Translations under genes and position numbers: made by a program | Notes under the pieces: generated by a model | The model's database searches: none | What the model saw: the letters and a program-made list of their open reading frames with translations, nothing else | Told to the model about the DNA's origin: nothing | Part shown: piece after piece, positions 1-6,377 of the stretch | Position numbering within the stretch: position 1 is the first letter of the stretch | Layout: every line of letters starts with the position of its first letter | Source: an uncultured Methanobrevibacter sp. | GTDB taxonomy: Archaea; Methanobacteriota; Methanobacteria; Methanobacteriales; Methanobacteriaceae | DNA: 8,916 bases | NCBI GenBank assembly: GCA_900317865.1 | Contig: ONIK01000066.1 | Span: forward strand, 1 to 8,916 | Direction: 5' to 3'

Positions 1-1404
1 TACAGATACTCAAGATTAGGTTACGGTACTGTTGTAGAAGCAGCTATGCCTCCTCTTGAAGCAAAACACACTCACGAAGAAATTGCAACTATTCCACAAA
101 TCGATATTCCAGCTATGCCATTATTCGGTAACAACTGGTTTGTAATGGAATATGCAAAAGATAATAATATTGAAGACTTATCCGCATTTATTTCTGCATG
201 GTTAAAAATCTCAAAAGGTTACGGAATTAAAATCGTAAACCCTTGTGGAAGTGAAGCATGGGGATGGGGTATGAACGTACACGGTGTTAATGATAAAGCA
301 CCTTACTTTGATGTAACTTCCAAAGAAGTTATCCAAGCTTTAGCAAAAGCTAACGAGTACTTAAACTTACCTCACTCTATACACATACACCCTAACGATT
401 TAGGACACCCTGGAAATGTTCCAACAACCATTGAAACTATGGATGCTGTTAAAGACATTAAGAAAAGTTCTAAAGCAACTATTAGGGACCAAGTTATGCA
501 CTTATGCCACCTCCAATTCCACGCATACACTGGTAACAGTTGGAGAGATGCTGCATCCGGTGCAGAAGAAATTGCAAAATACATTAACAAAAACGATCAC
601 ATTACCTGTGACGTAGGTCAAGTAACTTTAGATGAAACTACTACCATGACTGCAGACGCTCCTATGGAATACGACTTATTCAAATTATCCGGTTTAAAAT
701 GGACCAACAAAGATATTGAATGTGAAACTGCAGCAGGTATTATTCCATGTATTTACTCAGGTAAAAGCCCTGTTAACTCTTTACAATGGGCTATTGGTCT
801 TGAATTGTTCTTACACATAGACGACCCATGGAAAGTATGTTTAACTACTGACCACCCTAACGCTGGACCTTTCACCAGATATCCTAGAATCATTTCCTGG
901 TTAATGAGTAACCAAAGAAGAACTGAAATGATTGAAAACAGAGAAGTCCACAAATGGGTAGAAAAAAGAACAACTTTACCTACTCTCGACAGAGAATACG
1001 ATTTCTACGATATTGCTGTTATTTCAAGAGCTGCTCCTGCTAGAATCTACGGATTTGAAGACAGAGGTCAACTTACCCCTGGTTACAGAGCAGATATTGC
1101 AGTATATGACATAAATCCTAATGAAATTGATCCATCCAGACAATATGCTGAAATCGAAAAAGGTTTCAATGTTGCTGACTACACTATTAAAGATGGTCAA
1201 ATCTTAGTAAAAGACAAAGAAATTGTTAAAGTTAAAGAAAGTCAAAACATTTGGGTTAACGTAAAAGGATACGAAGCACAAGAACAAAAAGTTATCAACG
1301 ATATCATGCCGTTCTTCACCCAATATTACTCAGTAAAATGGGAAAACTATCCAGTACACGACCACTATGTATCTAACCCAATTAGAGTAGATGTTGAAAA
1401 ATAA
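1..1404 (+). CDS. fwdA: Formylmethanofuran dehydrogenase subunit A (5' partial)
   Basis: This is the amidohydrolase-type subunit of the cytoplasmic formylmethanofuran dehydrogenase complex. It condenses formate, made from CO2 by the W/Mo subunit, with methanofuran to give formylmethanofuran in the first step of methanogenesis. The reading frame is open from base 1; 467 residues are visible, and about 100 N-terminal residues, including the first HxH metal-ligand motif, lie outside the window. Visible signatures are GYGTVVEAAMPPLEAKHTH near the left edge, GIKIVNPCG (nt 223-249; the Lys at 229-231 is the likely carboxylated lysine), SIHIHPNDLGHPGN, HLCHLQFHAY, and TTDHPNAGPFTRYP with the likely metal-ligand Asp at 850-852. 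Ligand roles are assigned by family knowledge. The gene favours AAC, TTC and TAC codons, unlike nrpR, which fits high expression. fwdC follows after a few bases, so the two are cotranscribed. Whether it is the tungsten or molybdenum isoenzyme cannot be decided here. Confidence 0.96.
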   Translation, partial: YRYSRLGYGTVVEAAMPPLEAKHTHEEIATIPQIDIPAMPLFGNNWFVMEYAKDNNIEDLSAFISAWLKISKGYGIKIVNPCGSEAWGWGMNVHGVNDKAPYFDVTSKEVIQALAKANEYLNLPHSIHIHPNDLGHPGNVPTTIETMDAVKDIKKSSKATIRDQVMHLCHLQFHAYTGNSWRDAASGAEEIAKYINKNDHITCDVGQVTLDETTTMTADAPMEYDLFKLSGLKWTNKDIECETAAGIIPCIYSGKSPVNSLQWAIGLELFLHIDDPWKVCLTTDHPNAGPFTRYPRIISWLMSNQRRTEMIENREVHKWVEKRTTLPTLDREYDFYDIAVISRAAPARIYGFEDRGQLTPGYRADIAVYDINPNEIDPSRQYAEIEKGFNVADYTIKDGQILVKDKEIVKVKESQNIWVNVKGYEAQEQKVINDIMPFFTQYYSVKWENYPVHDHYVSNPIRVDVEK

Positions 1405-1418
1405 ATGGGGTGTTTAGT

Positions 1419-2285
1419 TTGAAAACAATTACATTTGATCAAATAAAAACTTCTTCAATCGCTTTAGAATTCGATGAATTAATTCCAGATGAAATTTATT
1501 CCTGGACTGAAGCTGATTTCGCAAAATATGAAGTTCCTATTGGAAACTCCAGATTCCCTATCACTGACTTCTTCGACATTACTGTTGAAGGTGAAGCTGA
1601 AGGACCTGGTGAAGTTAAAATGATTCTCAACGGGGACTTAAACAGAGTTAAATACATTGGTTGTAAAATGAGTGCTGGTGACATTGTCTGTAACAGTAGT
1701 GTCGACCTTCACGTTGGTGCTGAAATGAGTGGTGGATCCATTCTCGTTAATGGTGACGCAGCAGCTCATGCTGGAAGAGAAATGTCCGGCGGATACCTTG
1801 AAATTACAGGTAACACCAAAGAATTTACTGGTGCTTCTTACATTGGTGAATGGAGAGGTATGACTGGTGGAGAAATTGTTGTTGGCGGTAACGCCGGTAA
1901 ACAATGTGGTGAATGTTTAACTGGTGGTAAAATCCACGTTAAAGGTAACTGTGATATCTTAGCTGGTATTCACATGACCAAAGGTATTATTGAAATTGAC
2001 GGTGATGTAAACCGTTGGCCTGGTGGACAAATGAAAAACGGTACTATTGTTATTCACGGATTCTTAGGAAGATTACTTGAAGGATTCGTTATCGAAGGTG
2101 TTGTAGAAGACCCTGAAGACAGTGGTGTTGTATTCCCAGGTAAATATATTAAATATACTGGTGATATTGGTCTTAACGGTAAAGGTAATTTATACTTAGA
2201 TGCTGAAGCAAACAAAGAAAAATTATCTTCTTACGGAGAATTAGACGACGAATATACATCAATCAGAGAATACAGGAATTTATAA
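1419..2285 (+). CDS. fwdC: Formylmethanofuran dehydrogenase subunit C
   Basis: This is a structural subunit of formylmethanofuran dehydrogenase, homologous to the C-terminal beta-helix domain of glutamate synthase, and it packs against FwdA. The sequence shows regular Gly-rich turns of that helix: MSAGDI, MSGGSILVNGDA, MSGGYLEITGN, MTGGEIVVGGNAG, LTGGKIHVKGN, MTKGIIEIDGDV, MKNGTIVIHG. I chose the TTG at 1419 because GGGGTG (1407-1412) lies six bases upstream as a Shine-Dalgarno site and the protein then begins MKTITFDQIK. A GTG at 1410 in the same frame would add three residues but has no site of its own. From the TTG the protein has 288 residues, about the usual FwdC length with a short hydrophilic C-terminal tail. 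No fwdB follows, so the catalytic W/Mo subunit must be encoded upstream or elsewhere. Confidence 0.93.
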   Translation: MKTITFDQIKTSSIALEFDELIPDEIYSWTEADFAKYEVPIGNSRFPITDFFDITVEGEAEGPGEVKMILNGDLNRVKYIGCKMSAGDIVCNSSVDLHVGAEMSGGSILVNGDAAAHAGREMSGGYLEITGNTKEFTGASYIGEWRGMTGGEIVVGGNAGKQCGECLTGGKIHVKGNCDILAGIHMTKGIIEIDGDVNRWPGGQMKNGTIVIHGFLGRLLEGFVIEGVVEDPEDSGVVFPGKYIKYTGDIGLNGKGNLYLDAEANKEKLSSYGELDDEYTSIREYRNL

Positions 2286-2297
2286 TTCCTTTCTCTC

Positions 2298-2320
2298 TTT
2301 TTTTATTTTTTTTAATTTTT
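2298..2320 (+). terminator. Poly-T terminator after fwdC
   Basis: Three T runs of 7, 8 and 5 bases, separated by one or two A, begin 12 bases after the fwdC stop. Oligo-T tracts without a stem are the usual intrinsic terminator in methanogens. The next gene starts at 2333 and no TATA box fits between, so termination is probably incomplete. Confidence 0.6.
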
Positions 2321-2332
2321 AAAGTGGTTAAT

Positions 2333-2626
2333 ATGGCAGAAGAAATTTCAATGACTGTTGACGAAGCAATTGAATATGTTAGGAATAATGTTAAAGTGGG
2401 AGATACTTTAGAAATTTCTTACAATCGTATTTTTGCTCCTGGTGAAGTTTTAAGTGTTCTTGAAGAAGATGAAGTAACCGGTGAAGGAGTTAGAGTTAAC
2501 TTACAGTTAAATGGTGAAATCTTAAACCAGGCTGTTGAAATTGATTTTAATGAAATTTATGATGATTTACTTGAAATGAATCACATTACTGAAGATAAAG
2601 AAGTTATTATCGAAATTGATTTCTAA
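2333..2626 (+). CDS. Small acidic protein of unknown function, tandem paralog 1
   Basis: This encodes a 97-residue acidic, soluble protein with no signal peptide, membrane segment or cysteine. It is a clear paralog of the protein at 2724-3017: both share a start-proximal helix (TVDEAIEYVRNNVKV here) followed by the nearly identical core LEISYNRIFAPGEVL, then an EIDFNEIYDDLLE segment and a strand-like acidic tail. I chose the ATG at 2333 because both paralogs are then exactly 97 residues long; the in-frame GTG at 2324 lies in the AGTGGT stretch that more likely serves as the ribosome-binding site. No promoter is evident in the 47-bp T-rich gap after fwdC, so it may be expressed by readthrough from the fwd operon. 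The fold resembles my recollection of an archaeal DUF2097-type family, which I could not verify. The function is unknown. Confidence 0.8.
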   Translation: MAEEISMTVDEAIEYVRNNVKVGDTLEISYNRIFAPGEVLSVLEEDEVTGEGVRVNLQLNGEILNQAVEIDFNEIYDDLLEMNHITEDKEVIIEIDF

Positions 2627-2632
2627 ATAACT

Positions 2633-2660
2633 CTTTTTTTTATTAATTTTTTATTTTGTT
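2633..2660 (+). terminator. Poly-T terminator after paralog 1
   Basis: A run of eight T (2634-2641) followed by two more T-rich stretches lies just after the stop at 2626 and before the TATA box of the next gene. This fits a stemless archaeal terminator. Confidence 0.55.
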
Positions 2661-2680
2661 TCTATCATTACGAACAAATA

Positions 2681-2690
2681 TTTATATATT
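2681..2690 (+). promoter_or_regulatory. TATA box of paralog 2
   Basis: TTTATATATT is preceded by the BRE-like purine-rich CGAACAAATA. The expected transcription start is about 25 bases downstream, near 2710, just before the Shine-Dalgarno AGAGGTGA (2711-2718) and the ATG at 2724. The leader would be short. This suggests the second paralog is transcribed independently of the first. Confidence 0.65.
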
Positions 2691-2723
2691 AAAAAACATA
2701 AGTATAAGTAAGAGGTGAATTCT

Positions 2724-3017
2724 ATGAAAGAATTATCATTATCTGTAGATGAAGCTGTAAATTACTTAAAAGAAAATGTTAAAATCCACGATAATCTTGA
2801 AATCTCATATAATAGAATTTTTGCCGAAGGCGAAATATTAAATATGGATTTTTCTGAATATTTTGGAAAACCGGGTTTTAAAATGTTAATGTCTCTTGAT
2901 GAAACTCATCTTGATCCTACAATTGAAATTGATGTGTTGGAAATTCAAGAGGATTTAATTGAATTTACCCATAAACCTCAAAATGATGGTGAAATTGTGG
3001 AAGTAACTGTAGTATAA
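2724..3017 (+). CDS. Small acidic protein of unknown function, tandem paralog 2
   Basis: This is a second 97-residue acidic protein, paralogous to the one at 2333-2626. The shared parts are LSVDEAVNYLKENVKIHDN, the core LEISYNRIFAEGEIL, and EIDVLEIQEDLIEF. The middle (NMDFSEYFGKPGFKMLMSLDETH) and the C-terminal tail diverge. There is no cysteine, signal peptide or membrane segment. The ATG at 2724 is supported by the strong Shine-Dalgarno AGAGGTGA five bases upstream; the in-frame GTG at 2715 is part of that site and is rejected. It has its own TATA box at 2681-2690. The stop codon is one base from the stop of the convergent nrpR gene. The function is unknown; adjacency to nrpR may or may not be meaningful. 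Confidence 0.85.
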   Translation: MKELSLSVDEAVNYLKENVKIHDNLEISYNRIFAEGEILNMDFSEYFGKPGFKMLMSLDETHLDPTIEIDVLEIQEDLIEFTHKPQNDGEIVEVTVV

Positions 3018-3025
3018 TCTACAGT
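3006..3025. repeat. Perfect 7-bp inverted repeat across two convergent stop codons
   Basis: ACTGTAG (3006-3012) and CTACAGT (3019-3025) are exact reverse complements with the 6-base loop TATAAT. The loop contains most of the TAA stop of the plus-strand small gene (3015-3017), and the right arm contains the TAG stop of nrpR (3019-3021). It could form a hairpin in either transcript and act as a shared bidirectional end signal. No strong T run follows on either strand, so this role is an inference. Confidence 0.6.
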
Positions 3026-4701
3026 CTATCCATATTTTCAAACGGTATTAATTTTGTGTCTGCTTTTACTTCAATATTAATTTCATTTTCTTGTATGGCA
3101 GCTATTGTATTAAGACCACTGCCTGTTACGATACCGAAGTTATAATTATCTGCTTTTGCATTATAAGTTAATTCTCTTGGTTTGCCTATTTTATATATTG
3201 GGAAGTCTAGTTTTGATAATTTATCTAATAAATAAACACTATGGTCTCTTGATACATATGGTATTTCTTTAATACTTGCAAGTAACCTTTTTGGTCCGTT
3301 ATTTTTAGTTATTGATGTCATATCTTTTGCAATAAATATTTTGTGTGGATCTATTGATGAACCGTTGTATGAAATCAAATCAATAAATAATGGAGGTTCT
3401 GTCAATTCCAATAATCCACCATATTTAGGAGTGGATTTAATTCCGTTCTTTATTAATAATCCATCTATACTTAAACTACAAATTGTAGCGATACCAATTT
3501 TTTCTTCATCAGTTGGATGTGATACAATTTGGAAATATGGGCTAATGTATTTTTTATTTAATTCATGGCTCTCTTCCAATATTTTCATTGCTTTGTCTAA
3601 ATCGTCTTTTTTCACATATGAAATATTAGCTATTATATTTCCGCATTGCTTTTCAATATCCAAATCAACTTGCTGAATTAAGTTTAGGGATTTTGAAAGT
3701 ATAAATGGTAAATTTGATTCTTTATTGGTTTCATGATTCTTTAGATTATGGTTGATATTGTTTGTTATAGGATTTAGTTTGTCGAAGCTTTCCAGTTCTT
3801 CTCCGATTTTTATATCAATGTCATAACCTAACTCTTGAATTGCACAAAATGGGGTTACTCCTCCAATGATTGCAACTCCCATCATTCCTTTTTCAACAGG
3901 AAGTCCTAATATATTTTCCCCATCTTCAGAAATAGATATTACTCCGCCAATACCTATTTTGTTTAATTTGGAAAATATCTGTAGTGTCTTTTCTTTAGCA
4001 ACGCTTGGTATCAGTCTGAAGTTTGCAGGAATATGTCCACTTCCATTATCTATTATGTCTAATACGGAGGTCATTTTCGGAGCTATAAATGCATCTAATG
4101 GAGTTACTGATGTTTTTTTGTAAGATATCAGCTCTTTGAATGATGTTGGAGTATTATCTTCGATTTCCAGTATTCCTCCATATAATGGTTGGGAAGCTAT
4201 TCCTTCATTTAGTAATATTCCATCTATTGTTGTTCCACAAATTGTTTTTATATCCATTGTGCCCTGACTTTCAACTTTATTTATATTAACGTAAGGGCTC
4301 ACAGAAAGACCACTTTTAAAAATATCTTTAAGTATATCGTAGCTTTCTTCATTATAAATGGTTGATGTATTTACAACAACATTTCCTTTCTTGGTCATAT
4401 AGTTAAAGTCAGTTAAATATATTAATTCTTCAAATTTTGAATAAATGAAATCAACCTGATCATAGATTAATCCTTTTTCTAGTTTTTCACGTCCCAATTC
4501 AGTAATTCGACGCCCTGAATAACCCATTCTTTTTGTATAACCTTTTTCATCTAATATTTGCATATGGTATCTTACAGCACGTTCACCTAAATTAAAACCT
4601 TTTTCCCTTAATTCATCAGCTATTAATTTCGACCCTGTAGGTTTGTCCTGTTTATTTAAGATTCTTAAAATTTCAATCATTCGTCGTTCTGATTCTGACA
4701 T
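3019..4701 (-). CDS. nrpR: Global nitrogen transcriptional repressor NrpR
   Basis: NrpR is the euryarchaeal repressor of nitrogen assimilation genes. It binds operator palindromes and is released by 2-oxoglutarate under nitrogen limitation (family knowledge). The 560 residues show an N-terminal winged helix-turn-helix (about 1-75; ERRMIEILRILNKQDKPTGS, LGERAVRYHMQILDEKGY, GYSGRRITELG). Two tandem NrpR domains follow (about 80-325 and 345-555), with matching segments TICGTTIDGILLNEGIASQPLYGGILEI and TICSLSIDGLLIKNGIKSTPKYGGLLEL, then IAPKMTSV and IAKDMTSI. This is the complete single-chain architecture with a DNA-binding domain, as in Methanothermobacter and Methanococcus. The start has AAGGAGT (4708-4714) upstream. 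It lies 86 bp downstream of glnA on the same strand with its own likely promoter. No GGAA-N6-TTCC operator is seen before it, so there is no sign of autorepression. Confidence 0.95.
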   Translation of the reverse strand: MSESERRMIEILRILNKQDKPTGSKLIADELREKGFNLGERAVRYHMQILDEKGYTKRMGYSGRRITELGREKLEKGLIYDQVDFIYSKFEELIYLTDFNYMTKKGNVVVNTSTIYNEESYDILKDIFKSGLSVSPYVNINKVESQGTMDIKTICGTTIDGILLNEGIASQPLYGGILEIEDNTPTSFKELISYKKTSVTPLDAFIAPKMTSVLDIIDNGSGHIPANFRLIPSVAKEKTLQIFSKLNKIGIGGVISISEDGENILGLPVEKGMMGVAIIGGVTPFCAIQELGYDIDIKIGEELESFDKLNPITNNINHNLKNHETNKESNLPFILSKSLNLIQQVDLDIEKQCGNIIANISYVKKDDLDKAMKILEESHELNKKYISPYFQIVSHPTDEEKIGIATICSLSIDGLLIKNGIKSTPKYGGLLELTEPPLFIDLISYNGSSIDPHKIFIAKDMTSITKNNGPKRLLASIKEIPYVSRDHSVYLLDKLSKLDFPIYKIGKPRELTYNAKADNYNFGIVTGSGLNTIAAIQENEINIEVKADTKLIPFENMDRL

Positions 4702-4756
4702 GAAATTACTCCTTATTAAAATTAAATATAATCATGTTTAACTCATTAAAAATCAT

Positions 4757-4766
4757 TATATTTAAA
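4757..4766 (-). promoter_or_regulatory. Probable TATA box of nrpR
   Basis: On the minus strand this reads TTTAAATATA, about 60 bases before the nrpR ATG. A start about 25 bases downstream would give a leader of roughly 35 bases containing the AAGGAGT ribosome site. A second AT-rich match (4721-4732) would give a leaderless transcript and fits less well with the Shine-Dalgarno site. Confidence 0.45.
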
Positions 4767-4775
4767 AATAAAAAA
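4764..4775 (-). terminator. Poly-T terminator after glnA
   Basis: On the minus strand TTTTTTATTTTT starts 12 bases after the glnA stop codon. It overlaps the presumed nrpR TATA box, so glnA termination and nrpR initiation are packed into the same stretch; some readthrough into nrpR is possible. Confidence 0.5.
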
Positions 4776-4787
4776 TAATATTTAGAT

Positions 4788-6143
4788 TTAAATATCTAAA
4801 TATTTTCTTTGTTCGTATCCGAATACCTGTACCCTATATTCATCCCATTCTTTGTATTTAAGTTCTAGGAATTTTTGACTGACATGGTCTCCTAATGCAT
4901 TTAAAATAAGAGGATCTTCTTCAAGAGAGTGATATGCTTCCCATAAACTTGTAGGTAAGACTTTAATGCCCATTGCATCTCTTTCTTCTTCAGTCATTTT
5001 GTAAATGTCTAATTCGATTGGTTCACCTGGGTCGATTTTATTTACAATTCCATCAATACCTGCTTCAAGCATTACAGTGAATGCTAAATAAGGATTACAT
5101 GCAGGGTCTGGTGATCTGTATTCGATACGGGTTGCTTTACCACGTGCTGCAGGAACTCTAATTAAAGCAGATCTATTTTTGAGACCATATGCTCTGTATA
5201 CTGGAGCTTCAAAACCTGGCACTAAACGTTTGTAAGAGTTTACAATTGGATTAGTAATTGCAGTAATTGCAGGAGCATGCTTTAATAATCCTCCCATAAA
5301 GTGAAGAGCATCTTTTGAAAGACCAGTTTCTGAATCCGGATCTGAAAATAAGTTTTTGTCTCCTTTAAAAACAGATTGGTGACAGTGCATTCCACTTCCA
5401 CTTACTCCAAAGAATGGTTTTGGCATAAATGTTACTCTGTAATCCATCTGATCAAAAGTAGCCATATTGTCTACAATAGCTTTAATTGCTTGTTTAAATG
5501 TAATTACAGCATCAGCAGTTTTTAAAGCATCCTTAAATTTAAATGCTATTTCATTTTGTCCAGGAGCAACTTCGTGGTGAGATGCTTCTACTTCAAAATC
5601 AAGTTCTTCTAAGTTTAAGGTTAATTCTCTTCTGAAATCAGGTCCTTTATCAAGAGGCTCTACATCAAAGTAGCCTGCCTGATCATATGGCATTGGATAT
5701 CCGTTTTCATCAATGTCCACAATGAAAAATTCTGGTTCCGGACCAATGTTATATTGTAATCCCATTTCTGCAATGTGGGATAATGATTTTTTAAGCACTC
5801 CTCTTGGGTCACCTGCAAATGGTTCTTTTTCAGCAGTCCATACATCACAGATAAATCTACAGGTTGCAGATTCTTCTGGTCTCCATGAGAGTCTGGAATA
5901 AGTATCAATATCTGGTTTTAAAACTAAATCACTATCGTTTACTCCAACAAATCCTTCTATTGATGAACCGTCAAACAACATTCCTTCGTTAAATAATTCG
6001 TTCATGTCTTCGCCGTTAAATGGAATAACAATATTTTTTACAGTCCCATTTATATCTACAAATTGTAAACGGATAAATTTAATGTTGTCTTCTTTCATTT
6101 GTTCTGATATTATTTGTATTTTTTCTTCGCTGATATCACTCAT
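4788..6143 (-). CDS. glnA: Glutamine synthetase type I (GSI-alpha)
   Basis: This cytoplasmic dodecameric enzyme makes glutamine from glutamate, ammonia and ATP. The 451 residues are full length. Visible motifs are DINGTVKN (30-37), the Asp latch region MLFDGSSIEGF (55-65), metal and nucleotide glutamates in GPEPEFF (134-140), HHEVAPGQNEIAF (189-201; Glu191 and Glu198), FGVSGSGMHCHQS (245-257), the glutamate flap region NSYKRLVPGFEAP (302-314) and RIEYRSPDPACNP (339-351). Residues 378-400 follow the GSI-alpha pattern (LDIYKMTEEERDAMGI), with no 25-residue insertion and no enteric NLYDLPPEE adenylylation site, so adenylylation control is unlikely. The position of the Bacillus feedback-control Arg62 is Gly67. 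Upstream lie an NrpR operator palindrome, a TATA box and a leader hairpin; nrpR is the next gene downstream. Confidence 0.97.
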   Translation of the reverse strand: MSDISEEKIQIISEQMKEDNIKFIRLQFVDINGTVKNIVIPFNGEDMNELFNEGMLFDGSSIEGFVGVNDSDLVLKPDIDTYSRLSWRPEESATCRFICDVWTAEKEPFAGDPRGVLKKSLSHIAEMGLQYNIGPEPEFFIVDIDENGYPMPYDQAGYFDVEPLDKGPDFRRELTLNLEELDFEVEASHHEVAPGQNEIAFKFKDALKTADAVITFKQAIKAIVDNMATFDQMDYRVTFMPKPFFGVSGSGMHCHQSVFKGDKNLFSDPDSETGLSKDALHFMGGLLKHAPAITAITNPIVNSYKRLVPGFEAPVYRAYGLKNRSALIRVPAARGKATRIEYRSPDPACNPYLAFTVMLEAGIDGIVNKIDPGEPIELDIYKMTEEERDAMGIKVLPTSLWEAYHSLEEDPLILNALGDHVSQKFLELKYKEWDEYRVQVFGYEQRKYLDI

Positions 6144-6151
6144 TAAATCAT

Positions 6152-6179
6152 TCTCCGATATTTTTTTAGTAATCGGAAA
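6152..6179 (-). promoter_or_regulatory. glnA leader hairpin covering the Shine-Dalgarno site
   Basis: On the minus strand TTTCCGAT (6179-6172) pairs with ATCGGAGA (6159-6152) as an 8-bp stem with one G-U pair and a 12-base A-rich loop. The 3' arm contains GGAG (6156-6153), the only Shine-Dalgarno match, nine bases before the glnA ATG. The 5' arm includes part of the NrpR operator. The pairing is seen directly; a role in translation is inference. Confidence 0.4.
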
Positions 6180-6188
6180 TTATATTCC
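6175..6188. promoter_or_regulatory. NrpR operator (GGAA-N6-TTCC) of glnA
   Basis: GGAAATTATATTCC is a perfect match to the GGAA-N6-TTCC consensus established for NrpR in Methanococcus maripaludis. It lies 32 bases before the glnA ATG and just downstream of the expected transcription start, a position where bound repressor would block RNA polymerase. With nrpR two positions downstream, this predicts repression of glnA under nitrogen excess and release by 2-oxoglutarate. No second complete copy is seen; a lone TTCC occurs at 6204-6207. Confidence 0.8.
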
Positions 6189-6208
6189 TACTTAAAAAAA
6201 TTTTTCCT

Positions 6209-6223
6209 TTTTATATTATTTAA
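6209..6223 (-). promoter_or_regulatory. Probable TATA box of glnA
   Basis: On the minus strand this reads TTTAAATAATATAAA. A start about 25 bases downstream falls near 6191, which places the NrpR operator at the very beginning of the transcript and gives a leader of roughly 45-50 bases. The region is AT-rich, so the exact box is uncertain. Confidence 0.55.
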
Positions 6224-6347
6224 ATCTTTTTAAAAAGATATTAATTAATTTCTATTTTCTTGTATAATAAGATATAATATTATTTTTATTTCTATTAAGT
6301 TTATTTAGAGTTATAATAGATTATTATTGATTTGTTTAAAATTAATT

Positions 6348-6360
6348 ATAAAAAAATAAG
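6348..6360 (-). terminator. Poly-T terminator after the ThiF-like gene
   Basis: On the minus strand a run of seven T (6356-6350) occurs about 20 bases after the stop of the E1-like gene. The rest of the gap down to the glnA promoter (about 6224-6347) is AT-rich and shows no gene. Confidence 0.5.
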
Positions 6361-6377
6361 AAAGTGTGAGGTAATGT

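Noticed and set aside
1496..1904. Minus-strand ORFs inside fwdC
   Set aside because: They arise from the repeated Gly-Gly codons of the beta-helix and resemble no protein.
3341..4123. Plus-strand ORFs inside nrpR
   Set aside because: They lie opposite a complete, well-supported gene and have no family features.
6143..6151. Two-codon mini-ORF (ATG ATT TAA) whose stop overlaps the glnA ATG as TAATG
   Set aside because: Its ATG is only two bases from GGAG, too close for initiation; probably coincidence.
6194..6207. Possible second NrpR operator around TTCC at 6204-6207
   Set aside because: The partner half-site is AAAA rather than GGAA; only a half-match.
6189..6377. Possible small RNA in the gap between glnA and the E1-like gene
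   Set aside because: Only AT-rich sequence, the glnA promoter and a T run are visible; no stable structure stood out.
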